Part shown: piece by piece, positions 12,070 to 21,341 of the stretch
Layout: each line of letters begins with the position of its first letter
Position numbering within the stretch: the first letter of the stretch is position 1
Origin: Undaria pinnatifida
Taxonomy: Eukaryota; Sar; Phaeophyceae; Laminariales; Alariaceae
DNA: 64,000 bases
Direction of reading: 5' to 3'
NCBI GenBank assembly: GCA_012845835.1
Contig: JABAKD010000005.1
Location: 4,245,655-4,309,654, forward strand
Notes under the pieces: generated by a model
Seen by the model: the letters and a program-made list of their open reading frames with translations, nothing else
Databases searched by the model: none
Told to the model about the DNA's origin: nothing
Made by a program: the position numbers and the translations under genes

Positions 12070-12325
12070 TGTTGTTTTACCCCCTTTTGGGCACCTTGTT
12101 TTCAGCGGCTCGGTGTCACTCGCGCGAGTGACCCCCCTGTTTCTTGCGGTCACAGGCTTCCTTTCCTCTTTCTTTCCTTTCGTGCCGTGTAACACTCTCG
12201 ATATTTATACGAAAAGAAATGGTTGTCTGCGCTGCACCAAAAAAATCGCCGAACGTGTTCATGTTCGTGAGGTACAGAGTCGCTCGCGCGACTGGCTCAG
12301 ACCCGGTGGGGCATCCCCCTACCGA
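12070..12325. mobile_element. Family C MITE, copy 1
   Basis: Contains the two hallmarks of family C: the palindrome GTCACTCGCGCGAGTGAC near 12115 and a second palindromic word GTCGCTCGCGCGACTGGCTC near 12279, with an interior TTCTTGCGGTCACAGGC and GTTCGTGAGGTACAGAG. It ends in a C/G-rich CCCCCTACCGAAGGGGG. The left TIR is degraded (TTTTACCCCCTTTTGGG). About 256 bp, non-coding. Confidence 0.7.
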
Positions 12326-12424
12326 AGGGGGACATTTTCGTCGTTTTTTCTCCGAGGCTATTTGGTTAAGAAGGAACAAAATCCTAAGCCTGAAAGAAAA
12401 CCCCACATGGCCTGGGTAACTGTT

Positions 12425-12581
12425 GACCATCAATAGGTGGTTGGAGCCGTAAGCAGGTAGTTTGGTCCATAAACAGGATATTGTGAATCGTAAACCGGTA
12501 CTTGTAAACAACAAACAACTGATTATTGTAAACCATCAATCGGTAGATGCACACAGCCATAACCAGCTAACTAATTGGAAC
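12425..12581. repeat. Minisatellite, unit about 21 bp (left array)
   Basis: About seven degenerate units of the type GGTAATTGGAAACCATAAAT (for example GGTTGGAGCCGTAAGCA, GGTAGTTTGGTCCATAAACA, GGATATTGTGAATCGTAAAC). The array continues at 12843-12945 after a family E element, and again at 13960-14085, so it predates the insertion. Confidence 0.65.
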
Positions 12582-12842
12582 GAGTCGTTCTACGGTAGCC
12601 CCCCCCAGATTTTCTTCAACGAAATCGCCTGTTTTGATACCAGCTCACGGCCGTACCTCGCTGAAATATAGTGCTCGTTGTCACCCCGCGACGTCATCGT
12701 TCAATAGCCCTTTAACTTTGCGGACAAGAAAATACGTGGAGACATGGTTTTTTATAGCTTCTTTCCTCGTGTCGAGCAGCCATAAAACGTTCGTTAAAAG
12801 AATATCGTTGGTTTGGTGGGGGGGGCTATCGTAGAATCAGTC
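12582..12842. mobile_element. Family E MITE, copy 2, inside a minisatellite
   Basis: The left end CGAGTCGTTCTACGGTAGCC and right end GGCTATCGTAGAATCAGTCG are clear imperfect inverted repeats. The interior order (ACGAAATCGCC, ACCAGCTCACGGCCG, GACGTCATCGTTC, TCGTGTCGAGCAGCCATAAA, G-run) is the same as in copies at 9471 and 32170. It is flanked on both sides by the same 21-bp minisatellite, which marks the insertion. Confidence 0.75.
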
Positions 12843-12945
12843 GAACCATACATAAGTAGTTTTTTATACCACATAAAAATCGGTTATCGTAAACCATATT
12901 TGGGTAATTGGAACCGTAAATCTGTAATGGCAAACCATTCGAGAA
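12843..12945. repeat. Minisatellite, unit about 21 bp (right part of interrupted array)
   Basis: Units such as CGGTTATCGTAAACCATATT and GGGTAATTGGAACCGTAAAT continue the array at 12425-12581 on the far side of the family E element. Confidence 0.6.
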
Positions 12946-13959
12946 CCGGGCGGGGCCGCCGATGGGCGGCCTCGCCCTCCATGGTTGCGCAAAAGCGACG
13001 CGACTGAGAACGAGGGACAAGGTAATGGACCGTAGCAAGAGGTTGAGGTGCCACATGTATTTGAAACATATATATGCCATTGAAATTATGGGTTTTGTCG
13101 GGAGTGGTTTCGCGCACGGGCATATGTGAGGTAGGTACTGGTGCACTGCATAGAGGAATTGGAAATAAGACATAAAAACGCAATTTACAAAAGGAGGTTG
13201 TGAATAGTAGGGAGGACTGTGGTGTTGTGGATAGGCGAGAAATAGATAGACGGGAAGAAAATGGAAAGAACGCAGCGGTTGAAAAACAAATGTAAACCAA
13301 TGGATGAAACGTAGTATATGTAAGGAAAGGTCGCCCAACGACGCCCTGCTGCTGTTGTTGCTGCTGCTTCTGCCAATGTGCTCTGTGCTCTACGGCAATC
13401 ATGCGAAGGCTGCCTGACGACGCCACCGGGGGGGGGCGGTTGCGGGTTGTCCCGCTTTCTGGTGTTGCACGCATACGTCACGTAGATATATGCTGGTTTG
13501 TTTCTCACGCGATGTTTTTATTCGCCCGGGGCAATTGCGGGTTGTCCTGGCCAACAACATTTTTGTCCGGATCCAAACTCAAAAAAAATGCCAAACTTAA
13601 TCCTAACCAATTTGGAAGATCTGGGCTAATTTGAGCCCATCTTGGTCCTGTTTTTTTTTAAGTTGATTTTTTTTTTGGGATCGGGGGAATAGAAGTAGGC
13701 CAAACACTACCCAAATTGGAGCAACGCAAACACCGTACACCCTCTGATTTTGGGCACCCGTGACTCTGCTCGCACGCCGAATCTCGTGCCGGGGAAAGGT
13801 GTGCGCAGATGCGAAAGCATTGCACTGCGTTAAGCTTTCCGAAGTGTAAGATGTTGAAAGGCCTCGCGGAGCTGAAGGGAGTTGTGAAGTGTACTGTTTT
13901 GAGAGTAGGGCGAATTGCCCCACATGCACGGGATCGTTCACACGTTATACCAGATATAA
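12946..13959. other. No supported gene
   Basis: No supported gene. Long minus frames at 12826-13508 overlap each other in three frames and cover a (GTT/GCT)n-like run near 13346-13370 (CTGCTGCTGTTGTTGCTGCTG), which keeps several frames open. Around 13563-13625 short AT-rich words resemble family G. Nothing else is recognised. Confidence 0.4.
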
Positions 13960-14085
13960 CTTAGGCATATTTGATAAGTAGGTATTTGGAAACTTTAAAT
14001 GGGTAATTGGAAACCATAAATAGGTAATGATAAACCATTGATAGGCAATCGGGATACAGAAATAGGAAAGTGTAAAGCACAATTG
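13960..14085. repeat. Minisatellite, unit about 21 bp (second array)
   Basis: Five units including GGTATTTGGAAACTTTAAAT, GGTAATTGGAAACCATAAAT, GGTAATGATAAACCATTGAT and GGCAATCGGGATACAGAAAT. This is the same family as 12425-12945, about 1 kb away. Confidence 0.65.
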
Positions 14086-14829
14086 GGATTCGAACGATAT
14101 TAGGCAGTGTAGTAATTTGTCGATCACGCGTGTGCCAGTCGGAAACCTTTTGTCCAAAATGTGCTCGTACCGCTCTCTGGTCAAGAGGAACTCTGGATGT
14201 GTAGGAGGATGCCATGCCGAACGTGGACGAGTTTGACGCGAAGAAGGCTGACACGCTAGGTAGCAATATTAGCGGAAATAGTATCGGTATTCTAGGAGCT
14301 ACATGATGGCAAAAAATGCGAAGCAGGAGGCGAACAGGATACGAGGCAGAATGCTACTTTATGTTATGTTAATAAATGATAAGGAAAAGAGACCTGGAGC
14401 GCGCCCAAATGTTGGAGTTGTCTTGACTAGGAATGGGAACGTTGTTATGCCGCGATAGGAATGTGTGGGCAATGGCCAAGTCACTGTGGCAAGAAGCAAT
14501 TTAAATGAGTACGCCCCTGCTCGTCTCCGCGGTCGTCAAAGCACCTCACGGCGCCTTGCGCTTGGTGTGAGTTAAATATGTCTACGTGGCCGGTGACAAC
14601 CCGGCGTGCGTCTGCCCCGGCATGTTAGAGATGTGCAAGGGCCTATGGCCCTCAAGACTACCATTCTGTTCGGAAACACAGTAAACATTTATTTTAATGT
14701 CAATTTCCAAAGATTGCTTATTTTTGCGGACAGAATGGTACGGGCTTGCTGTGATCACGCCACCCCCGACCTGCTCTGCGCTTGGCTCCGTACCAAGGTT
14801 GAGGTGGACGGGTCACCGTTCGTTAGGGA
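14086..14829. other. No firm gene; one short coding-like frame at 14214-14306
   Basis: A 30-codon plus frame at 14214-14306 begins MPNVDEFDAKKADTLG and is biased to G/C at third positions in its first half, which would fit a first exon with a donor near the CTAG-GTAGCA word. There is no partner exon that I can join, so it stays a weak candidate. A second G/C-rich frame at 14587-14665 (YVAGDNPACVCPGMLEMCKG) is equally unsupported. Confidence 0.25.
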
Positions 14830-15103
14830 GCCATCGCACGGTAGGGGTGAATGCAGCATCAGATAGTCCCTTGAAGCTCTCCTCACATGAGGAGCTCAAT
14901 ATCTCACTCTGAAAAATGATTCGGAAGGCATTCGTTTCGCCCAACCCGACCAAGCTTCTGTGCCTAGTAGTGTCCTACAAAAATGTGTACTCGCGAAATT
15001 TTACTTGACTAATGACTAACCGGTAGTTCCTCGCTTGAGGAGCTCAATCGGGCACAAAGATATACTAGTTAATCTCACAACTACAACCCCTACCGTGGGA
15101 TGA
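14830..15103. mobile_element. Family B MITE, copy 1
   Basis: The left end CATCGCACGGTAGGGGTGAA and the right end ACAACCCCTACCGTGGGATGA are inverted repeats. Inside, CTCACATGAGGAGCTCAATA and CTCGCTTGAGGAGCTCAATC form a second, inner pair of palindromic words. The interior (GCCCAACCCGACCAAGC, TTACTTGACTAATGACT) recurs in opposite orientation at 36999-37273 and 44811-45050. About 274 bp, non-coding. Confidence 0.7.
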
Positions 15104-15105
15104 CT

Positions 15106-15347
15106 CCGGGTGGCGGGGCTTTGGTTGTTTGTGCAGTGTGGCTCGGGGTCACTCGCGCGAGCGACCCCCGCTTGTTCCTTGCGGTCTTGACTTTTCGGCA
15201 TGAAATTTGCGCAAAGGAATGATAATCTACGTTTCTGCGCGACAAAAAACCCTTGAAGTTTTGCGGTCCGTGATGTGCAGAGTCACTCTTGCGAGTGGCG
15301 AAAGCGCCAGTAGCGAGTAGGAGGGTATTGTACTACAATGCCGTAGC
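15106..15347. mobile_element. Family C MITE, copy 2
   Basis: Family C words in order: GCTCGGGGTCACTCGCGCGA at 15140, TCCTTGCGGTCTTGAC, then GATGTGCAGAGTCACTCTTG with a second degenerate palindrome, GCGCCAGTAGCGAG and a G/A-rich right end. It abuts the family B copy at 14830-15103 almost exactly, so one may have inserted next to the other. Confidence 0.65.
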
Positions 15348-15530
15348 CTTTGGGCTGGGTACAATATACGGCACACCTGTGAGGCGAGGAAAATTCCTGT
15401 TCGGCGTCTAAGGGTGTGATGGAGTGCTCTAGACTATACCATAGCATTTGGTCTGGGTACAAAAGAAGGCACACCTACGAGGCGAGGAAAGTTCTTGTTT
15501 GGCGTCTAGAGGTGTTACAGATTGCTCTTC
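15341..15530. repeat. 98-bp tandem duplication
   Basis: Two direct copies with a 98-bp period. GCCTTTGGGCTGGGTACAA with GGCACACCTGTGAGGCGAGG in the first matches GCATTTGGTCTGGGTACAA with GGCACACCTACGAGGCGAGG in the second, and both continue into GGCGTCTA. No coding function is evident. Confidence 0.7.
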
Positions 15531-16104
15531 GTAGAAGCCGTGTCATGGTTGGGGTGAATGTCACAAACTTTAGCTTTGCACGCATCATTCACAACGTAGA
15601 GGTATTCCTCTCGTCGCGTGCATTTGTGCACGCGGCTCGGCTGTCATGTACCCGCAAGAGGTTACCCGATTCTATCTCACAAGCTACCTTCAATTATGCG
15701 CAACCTCTCAACATCATCACGGCCCAAAGCTACCCGAGTTGACATATAGACCACAAGGCTACCAAGACTAACACCTGGGAAAGTGTCCTTAGAGGCTCGG
15801 CTGTCGTAGTCCTGGCCCTCGCGTGCCATCGCTATCTCTTGATACAGCGCTGGCACACGAGAAGAATCAAGCATGCGAAAGAGTGAGGCACCAGGGAGAG
15901 CACAAATCTTCAACAAGACCTGGAAGGCATGTATATTTCTTTGGGGTCCACCCGATCTTGCCCCCATTTCCCTACATGCCAACCCCTGAGTGGAAACCCC
16001 TTCTTAGACCCAGAAAACCACCGTAACATCCTCCCCAGCTGGTTGGCCAGGGAAAGGACAGCCATGTGATGCTATAGACGGTGGTTTCAAGTTTGTCTAC
16101 ATCA
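15531..16104. other. No gene seen
   Basis: No supported gene. The start of a degenerate 113-bp repeat unit (CCAGCTGGTTGGCCAGGGAAAGGAC) is visible near 16033 and is better preserved at 16965-17190. Confidence 0.35.
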
Positions 16105-16620
16105 CCCAAGACCGAAGAAGGAAAGTCCGGCCTAGTTACTCCGTTCAGGAAAAGCCTTCCTCAGCACGCACCAGATTTCACGTGCGCCGAAAAACTGACA
16201 AAAAGAGGGGGATGCTGTTTCTTGGACACTCCCCAAAAGGCGCTTCGTATGCCAACCAAACTGGTAGGGACAAACCCGGCCGACTTACTCCGTTAGGAAA
16301 ACCCCCTCCCAGCACGCCAAGTGCGCCGCAAAACTAATATCCCGAGAGGAGCGCTGTTTTTCTCGAGCACCTCCCCGAAACGCGCTATGCCAACCAAACA
16401 GGGAGGCAAAAACCCGGCCGAGTTACTTCGTTAGGAAAGCTCCCTCCCAGCACGCCAAGTGCGCCGCAAAACTAATATAACGACAAGAGCGCTGCTTTCT
16501 CGTCCCCGCCCCCCCCCAAATGCGCTATGGCAACCAAACTGGGAGGGAAAAATCGGCCGGGTTACTCGGTTAGGAACCCCCTTCCCCAGCACACCAATGG
16601 CGCCGCAAGAACCGTCTAAT
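16105..16620. repeat. Tandem repeat, unit about 138 bp, about 3.5 copies
   Basis: The word CCAACCAAACTGGTAGGGAC at 16251 recurs as CCAACCAAACAGGGAGGC at 16389 and GCAACCAAACTGGGAGGG at 16530. GCCGCAAAACTAATAT recurs at 16325 and 16463, with a more diverged form at 16187. Each unit also carries CGGCCGAGTTACT-CGTTAGGAAA and CCCAGCACGCCAAGTGC. The period is 138-141 bp. The plus frame 16459-16794 is a by-product of the repeat. Confidence 0.85.
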
Positions 16621-16964
16621 GTAAATGTGCCCCCCGCTGCATCTCCCTTCCCCAAACATGACCCGACCAGGGGTAGGGATCGGCCGCGTCTGATGCGCTG
16701 GAGTCGTGGATCATTTTATGTGTGCCTTCTTGGCTTTATTCTTGTTGCTGGATTTCCCTCCCTTGGCGTCCGTCTCGCCCATCTTCGGTTCTGAAACGTA
16801 AAGAGCGGCGCCCGGGGCTGCAGCCGGCAAGAGGCTAGAAGAAGGTCATGGCAGATAGTAATAATCCGACGGCGACAACCGTGGCGACACTCAAGTATTA
16901 AGTTGGTTCTGAGCCCCGATATCCGCGATAACGTACCAACTGTCCTACTCTATGAATTGGACAC
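16621..16964. other. No gene seen
   Basis: A spacer between two tandem-repeat arrays with no feature that I can support. Confidence 0.35.
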
Positions 16965-17190
16965 ACCACACCGTCGCAACCTCCTCTCCAACTGGTTGGC
17001 TAGAGAGAGGCCAGCCAGGCGATACCCAAGACGGTGTATACTACCAGCAAAGAAACCTACATGAAGGCAGCCACAACCACAATGTCCCCGTCAATACCAC
17101 AACCTGGTTGGCTCGAGAGAGGTCAGTCACGCGATACCCAAGACGGTGTATGGTGACAACAAGGAAACAGACGTATATGCAGACACAACC
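16965..17190. repeat. 113-bp tandem repeat, two good copies
   Basis: AACTGGTTGGCTAGAGAGAGGCCAG and CAGGCGATACCCAAGACGG in the first unit match AACCTGGTTGGCTCGAGAGAGG and ACGCGATACCCAAGACGG in the second, followed in both by GTGTAT and ACAACCACAA. A third, older unit lies at about 16030-16100. Confidence 0.75.
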
Positions 17191-17225
17191 ACAAATTTCA
17201 AGTTACTACCGAGCCGACTGCTACT

Positions 17226-17528
17226 AGGTAGCCCCGGTGGCGTATCAGGTTATCCTCGAGCCTGGTATAGGTCAATTTCGTGAGTTCGAACCCCCCCGAG
17301 TGCATACTCGTATAAATTCGTGGGGACTTTTTCTTGTGCACAAATTGACTTACGGAAAGCGCGAGAGCGTGAGTTAGCAAAACTCGATGAAAAATCGACG
17401 AGCAGTGTGGGATCGCTGAACCCTACGCGCGATAAAAATTGAAGGCAAAAACTGAAGGAAGAAGGACGGCACCTGTGACCACGGCTTGTCCAGAAGCTGG
17501 AAAGTAGAAGTGTGTGAAAAAAAAAAAC
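17226..17528 (+). mobile_element. SINE-1, full-length copy (tRNA-derived head)
   Basis: The 5' part has an RNA polymerase III box A (TGGCGTATCAGG, 17238) and box B (GAGTTCGAACC, 17282) whose starts are 44 bp apart, the spacing found in tRNA genes. A tRNA-unrelated body follows (CGTGGGGACTTTTTCTTGTG, AAGCGCGAGAGCGTGAGTTA, GATGAAAAATCGACGAGCAG, CTGTGACCACGGCTTGTCC) and an A-rich tail ends the copy at about 17528. At least four other copies share this order. The head does not fold into a complete tRNA cloverleaf with paired acceptor ends, so it is a SINE, not a tRNA gene. Confidence 0.85.
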
Positions 17529-17659
17529 TTACCTGGATGTATTCTCGTCGACAAACTTGGCGCATCCATGACCCATGCGTAATCTATGCGGCAAGACTTG
17601 GTTATGAAGATTGCCGTCGTTGAACAAGGAACCAATCATGGACGCCGATCATGACGGGC
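17529..17659. other. Spacer
   Basis: A short spacer after the SINE tail. Nothing recognised. Confidence 0.3.
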
Positions 17660-18015
17660 ATCACGCGCAATATAGAGGTGGTGAGCAAGCACTGGGCTCA
17701 TGTTATCACGGGCCAACATGTTTTCTCACAAGGTAACATCTCCCGCTTGCTCAGCGGCAAATGCTGCGTTGTATTTATTTGCTCGTGAGCAAACATCATT
17801 TGATCACGAGCCAACATGGGTTTGCTCATGAGCAAACATCATTTGATCACGAGCTATCACTATGTAATCACGAGCAAAGCAGGTTTTCTCATGAGTAAAC
17901 ATCATTTGATCACGAGCAAACACCATTTGATCACGAGCAAATATGGTTTTGCTCATTAGCAAACATTTGATCACGAGCAAACTCGGTTTAGGCAGACATC
18001 GTTTGATCACCAGCG
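17660..18015. repeat. Palindrome-rich tandem array (TTTGATCACGAGCAAA)
   Basis: About ten imperfect units combine TTTGATCACGAGCAAA with TTTGCTCATGAGCAAACATC. Both words are near-palindromes, so the array can form many small hairpins and contains repeated TGATCA and CATGAG sites. Units are about 20-45 bp with irregular spacing. The minus frame 17804-18082 is a by-product. Confidence 0.8.
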
Positions 18016-19857
18016 AACATTGAGGTTGGACTCGAGGAAGCAGAACAATGAAAGGGAGTTTGAGGCGATGCATGTCCAACATTGTAAAGGGTAGCGTGAT
18101 AACAGCTCACCCGATAATGGACTATAGTAGTGTCGTTAGTCGATTGTGTGTGCAAATTAAGTGGAAACGTTACAAAGGACAAACGCTCGACCGCCAATCA
18201 ATTTGGTGATTACTGTCGTGCTGGCCCAGCGATCGGTTCTCAGCTCGTTTACTAGTGAGACCACAGTACATTTGCTACTCTAGTTCGAAGTACATTGCCC
18301 TCCAAAACTTGGTTCCTGTTGTGAATCGGTCAACAGTGATCTTCAACAGATGCCGCCAGTTGACATGACATCACATGAAATCCTGCCTCAGCGGTAAGAG
18401 CGCACAAAGAGCGGAATGCGCCGTTTACATCCGCGTCGTATTTAGCAGTTCCGCCAATAATGGCATTAATCGAGTCCGGCACACACGTAAAAAGATTGGG
18501 GTGTTCTATCACCTCAGTATCTTTCTAGCCATGCATGCCGTAGCTCCAATGAACTCGAGGAAGCACCCGGCAACCCTCAGGCCTAGCGATTGCGCTCGTA
18601 CGGGGCGTTGCATGCGGCACGTTCGTGACGACGGGCGCATTGAGGCTGTGTATTTGTTGTAGTCACCCCTGCATACAACAGGCGTCGAGCACGACTACAA
18701 ACACGCATGTACGGACGGCAACCGAGCGTGCATGCACGCATCGCCTACATTGCACCAGATAAGCGCGACATCGAGCGTATATATGAAACTTACCTATTAC
18801 TGTCCCCTGTATACGAAACATAATATCATAGTCACCGAATGCCCATGCAGGACTGTAAGCACGGAAGGAAGCATATAGCAAGCGTTGAGGATGGATACAT
18901 CGCAACATTGGTAGGGTTGGCTGCACCTTTAGCACCATGGCATCTCTTCTAGCTTACGCCCTCGGAAAATATTCCCGTTCGGTTATGCTCGTAGCGACTG
19001 CTCGCCCACTAAGCCCAACGGCATACCCATGAGCCATCATCCCCCAAGCTCAGCCTGTCTCGGTTACAGGAGACACCAGAATATGCCCCGTGGTTTGCTT
19101 CAAGCCAACTGGATGAAACCTTACAACGCTTCTTAAAGCCTTCCTTAGGTAGCGCGTATTCACGGGTGGTGGGCAATGTAAAATATACATACCTGCATAC
19201 CCAAATGTAGACCGGGGGGTAGGGAATGTACAATGTACTACTTCTATATCATAGTAAATTGCATCTGAAAATTTACAATCCATGTATTTGTTTCGTTCTT
19301 TCGTAATCTATAGACTATTTTGGCTCTTGAAGAGAATTGCATGGATTGCCTACTGATGTATTGACGATTTAGTGTTAACTGCAAGGATGTAAACATGCAC
19401 CAATCTATGGGAAAATCGCGACCAGCCACCACCCTTCGCCTGGTCTTGCAGACCATACGTGACGAAGGGTGGGGACTGCGCACTGGGAATATACGATGCG
19501 TCGTAGTGGGCTGTCAGATCACTGCCTCAAGACAGGCCCACCGTTGGACGCATGAGAGATAAAATATGTGGGACTACTTCACTCGTCATACCGGAAATTC
19601 CGGAGTGCGGGCTCTGCTGAATGAGGCTTACCACGCGACCCTTTCCAGAGTGGTGGTTGGGACTCAGCGCTCGCTCACCCACACTAAATCTCTCACAGAA
19701 TACAGACACAGGAGATCGTTGCCTACAGAACGCCTCTCCGGACAACGAACTCAGCGATGAACTCTCCACTGGATTTACTGTCGAGATCTTTTCTGTTTAG
19801 TAATGGATTATTTATGATTTCGATAAAGTTCGTGACACAAAAGGGTGATCCTATTCA
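18016..19857. other. No firm gene; weak coding-like frame on minus at 18330-18512
   Basis: A 60-codon minus frame at 18330-18512 reads like protein (CVPDSINAIIGGTAKYDADV) but has no recognised domain and no joinable exon. At 19527-19769 both strands are open for 64-80 codons, so no direction can be preferred. The rest holds nothing that I can name. Confidence 0.3.
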
Positions 19858-20205
19858 ATCTGTGCGCGGAACCTATAAAGTCCGTTCTAGAGGGGGAAAA
19901 AATCTGACGGCTGGGGAAGTAATGCATCCATTTATCATGCGTATTCTGTAAGTCGTATCACCAGTGAGGGGAAGGCGGAGTTTTAAGGCGGGCGGGGGGC
20001 GAGGGGGAGGGGGGTTGAACAGGAAGGGGGGAGGAGGAGGGGGGTTGAAAAGGAAGGGGGGAGGAGGAGGGGGACACATCAATCTGTGCGCTGAAACTAT
20101 AAAACCCGTTTTTGAAGGGGACGACATGTGGCCTGTGGAAGGAATGCATCATCAGTTTATCCTGTATATCCTGTAAGTCGTGTAACCGGTGAGGGGAGGG
20201 CGGAG
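19858..20205. repeat. About 219-bp direct repeat, two copies, third copy at 49.3 kb
   Basis: ATCTGTGCGCGGAACCTATA (19858) matches ATCTGTGCGCTGAAACTATA (20079), and each is followed by a GGGG-rich word, GTGGAAG-type AATGCATC, TCCTGTAAGTCGT and CGGTGAGGGGAGGGCGG. Between the copies lies a G/A-rich tract with runs of GGAGG. A third copy at 49289-49390 keeps the same order. Confidence 0.75.
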
Positions 20206-20305
20206 ATTTTTAATGGGGGATGGGGCGGGAGGTTGAAAAGGAGAGGGGGGAAGGGGTTCCAACAGTTTTAGGTCGCATAAACATATAAAATGACTACTAG
20301 CTAAT
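20206..20305. other. Spacer
   Basis: A short G-rich spacer leading into the CAC array. Nothing recognised. Confidence 0.3.
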
Positions 20306-20435
20306 CACCACACCACCACCACCACCACCACCATCACCACCACCCCGTACACGGTACATACGCCTGATGGTGGTGGTGGTGGTGGTGGTGGTGGTGGTGG
20401 GGGGGGGGTGGTGGCGGCGGCGACGGTGTTTGAAG
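20306..20435. repeat. (CAC)n and (GTG)n in inverted order around a short core
   Basis: A (CAC)n run at 20306-20345 is followed by CCCCGTACACGGTACATACGCC and then by a (GTG)n run to about 20413 and GGCGGCGGCG. The two runs are reverse complements, so the strand can fold into a long triplet-rich hairpin with the core as its loop. The same design is repeated at 20595-20715. Confidence 0.85.
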
Positions 20436-20594
20436 TGGTGGGTCCTGACAGCTGCGAACACACCGCGCTGTATCGTACTTTTACGTTTAGCCATTATCAC
20501 CAGGTAAACAGAAGCGCAAAACAACCGATCTCTACAGATGATACTGTCACCTTTCTGTACTACTGGGTCGTGTACCACCATCATCGACGTACGA
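20436..20594. other. Spacer between two triplet hairpins
   Basis: A unique-looking spacer between the two CAC/GTG structures. The plus frame running across it is kept open by the flanking triplet runs. Confidence 0.35.
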
Positions 20595-20715
20595 TATCAC
20601 CGCCACCACCACCGCCACCACCATCACTAATCCCATTGTACTCGGTACATACTCCTGCGGCAGCGGTGGTGGTGATGGTGGTGGCGTTGGCGGTGGAGGT
20701 GGCGCTGGTGACGTT
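20595..20715. repeat. Second (CAC)n/(GTG)n inverted pair
   Basis: CACCGCCACCACCACCGCC is followed by CCCATTGTACTCGGTACATAC and then GGTGGTGGTGATGGTGGTGG. The core matches the first hairpin core (GTAC-CGGTACATAC), which suggests that the two structures are diverged duplicates. Confidence 0.8.
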
Positions 20716-21043
20716 TGTTTGCAGTGTGCTCTAAACTGATATTCCTACTCGTCCTGGTGTGTGTTCTTCATAAAACTGTTGCTTCCATCCATCAACAAAT
20801 CAATTCAAGGTTTCTGCGCCCCACAAAACTGCTATTTCCACCCATCGACACAACGACCACAGAATCAAGTGCAAAGGTTTCTGCGCTGACGCGCATCGAT
20901 TAATGGCAACGCTTTATAAAACTCAACAACTGTACTGCTATAAATACTATTATATTGTTGCAGCTGTATGTATCAAGTTGAGCATGATAGACTATAGACT
21001 AGTCTAGTCTATAGACTAGACTTGTAGACTATATACCTGGTAT
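20716..21043. other. No gene; CTAGTCTATA palindrome cluster
   Basis: No supported gene. At 20988-21040 the words ATAGACTAGTCTAGTCTATA and GACTAGACTTGTAGACTATA form overlapping palindromes that end in ACCTGGTATA. Related TAGTCTA/CCTGGTATA words occur at 8610-8690, 22490-22530, 24550-24590, 32028-32050 and 60930-60945. Confidence 0.45.
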
Positions 21044-21341
21044 ATTTTTTTTGACACACATTTACTTTCCAGCTTCTGGACAAGCGGTGGTCACAGGTGT
21101 CGTCCTTTCCCCCCCCGTTTCGTGCCTTCAATTCTTATCGCGCATAGGGTTCAGCAATCCCACTGTTCGTCGATTTTTCATCGAGTGTTGCTACTCACGC
21201 TCTCGCGCTTTCCGCAAGTCAATTTGTGCTTAAGAAAAAGTCTCCACGAATTTATACGAGTGTGCACTCGGGGGGATTCGAACTCACGAAACTGACCTAT
21301 ACCAGGCTGGAGGATAACCTGATACGCCAACGGGGAGACCG
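21044..21341 (-). mobile_element. SINE-1, full-length copy on minus strand
   Basis: Reverse-complement copy of the element at 17226. The tail side begins TTTACTTTCCAGCTTCTGGA, the body includes CGCGCATAGGGTTCAGCAAT and CTCTCGCGCTTTCCGCAAGT, and the head carries box B (TTCGAACTC in this orientation) and box A (CCTGATACGCCA). Nearly the full length is kept with few indels. Confidence 0.85.

Noticed and set aside
17226-17300. Functional tRNA gene
   Set aside because: Boxes A and B are correctly spaced, but the acceptor ends do not pair and the same head recurs in SINE-1 copies with a common body and tail.
17660-18015. CRISPR-like array of short palindromic repeats
   Set aside because: Repeats are not separated by unique spacers of constant length, units vary, no cas genes are present and the context is eukaryotic.
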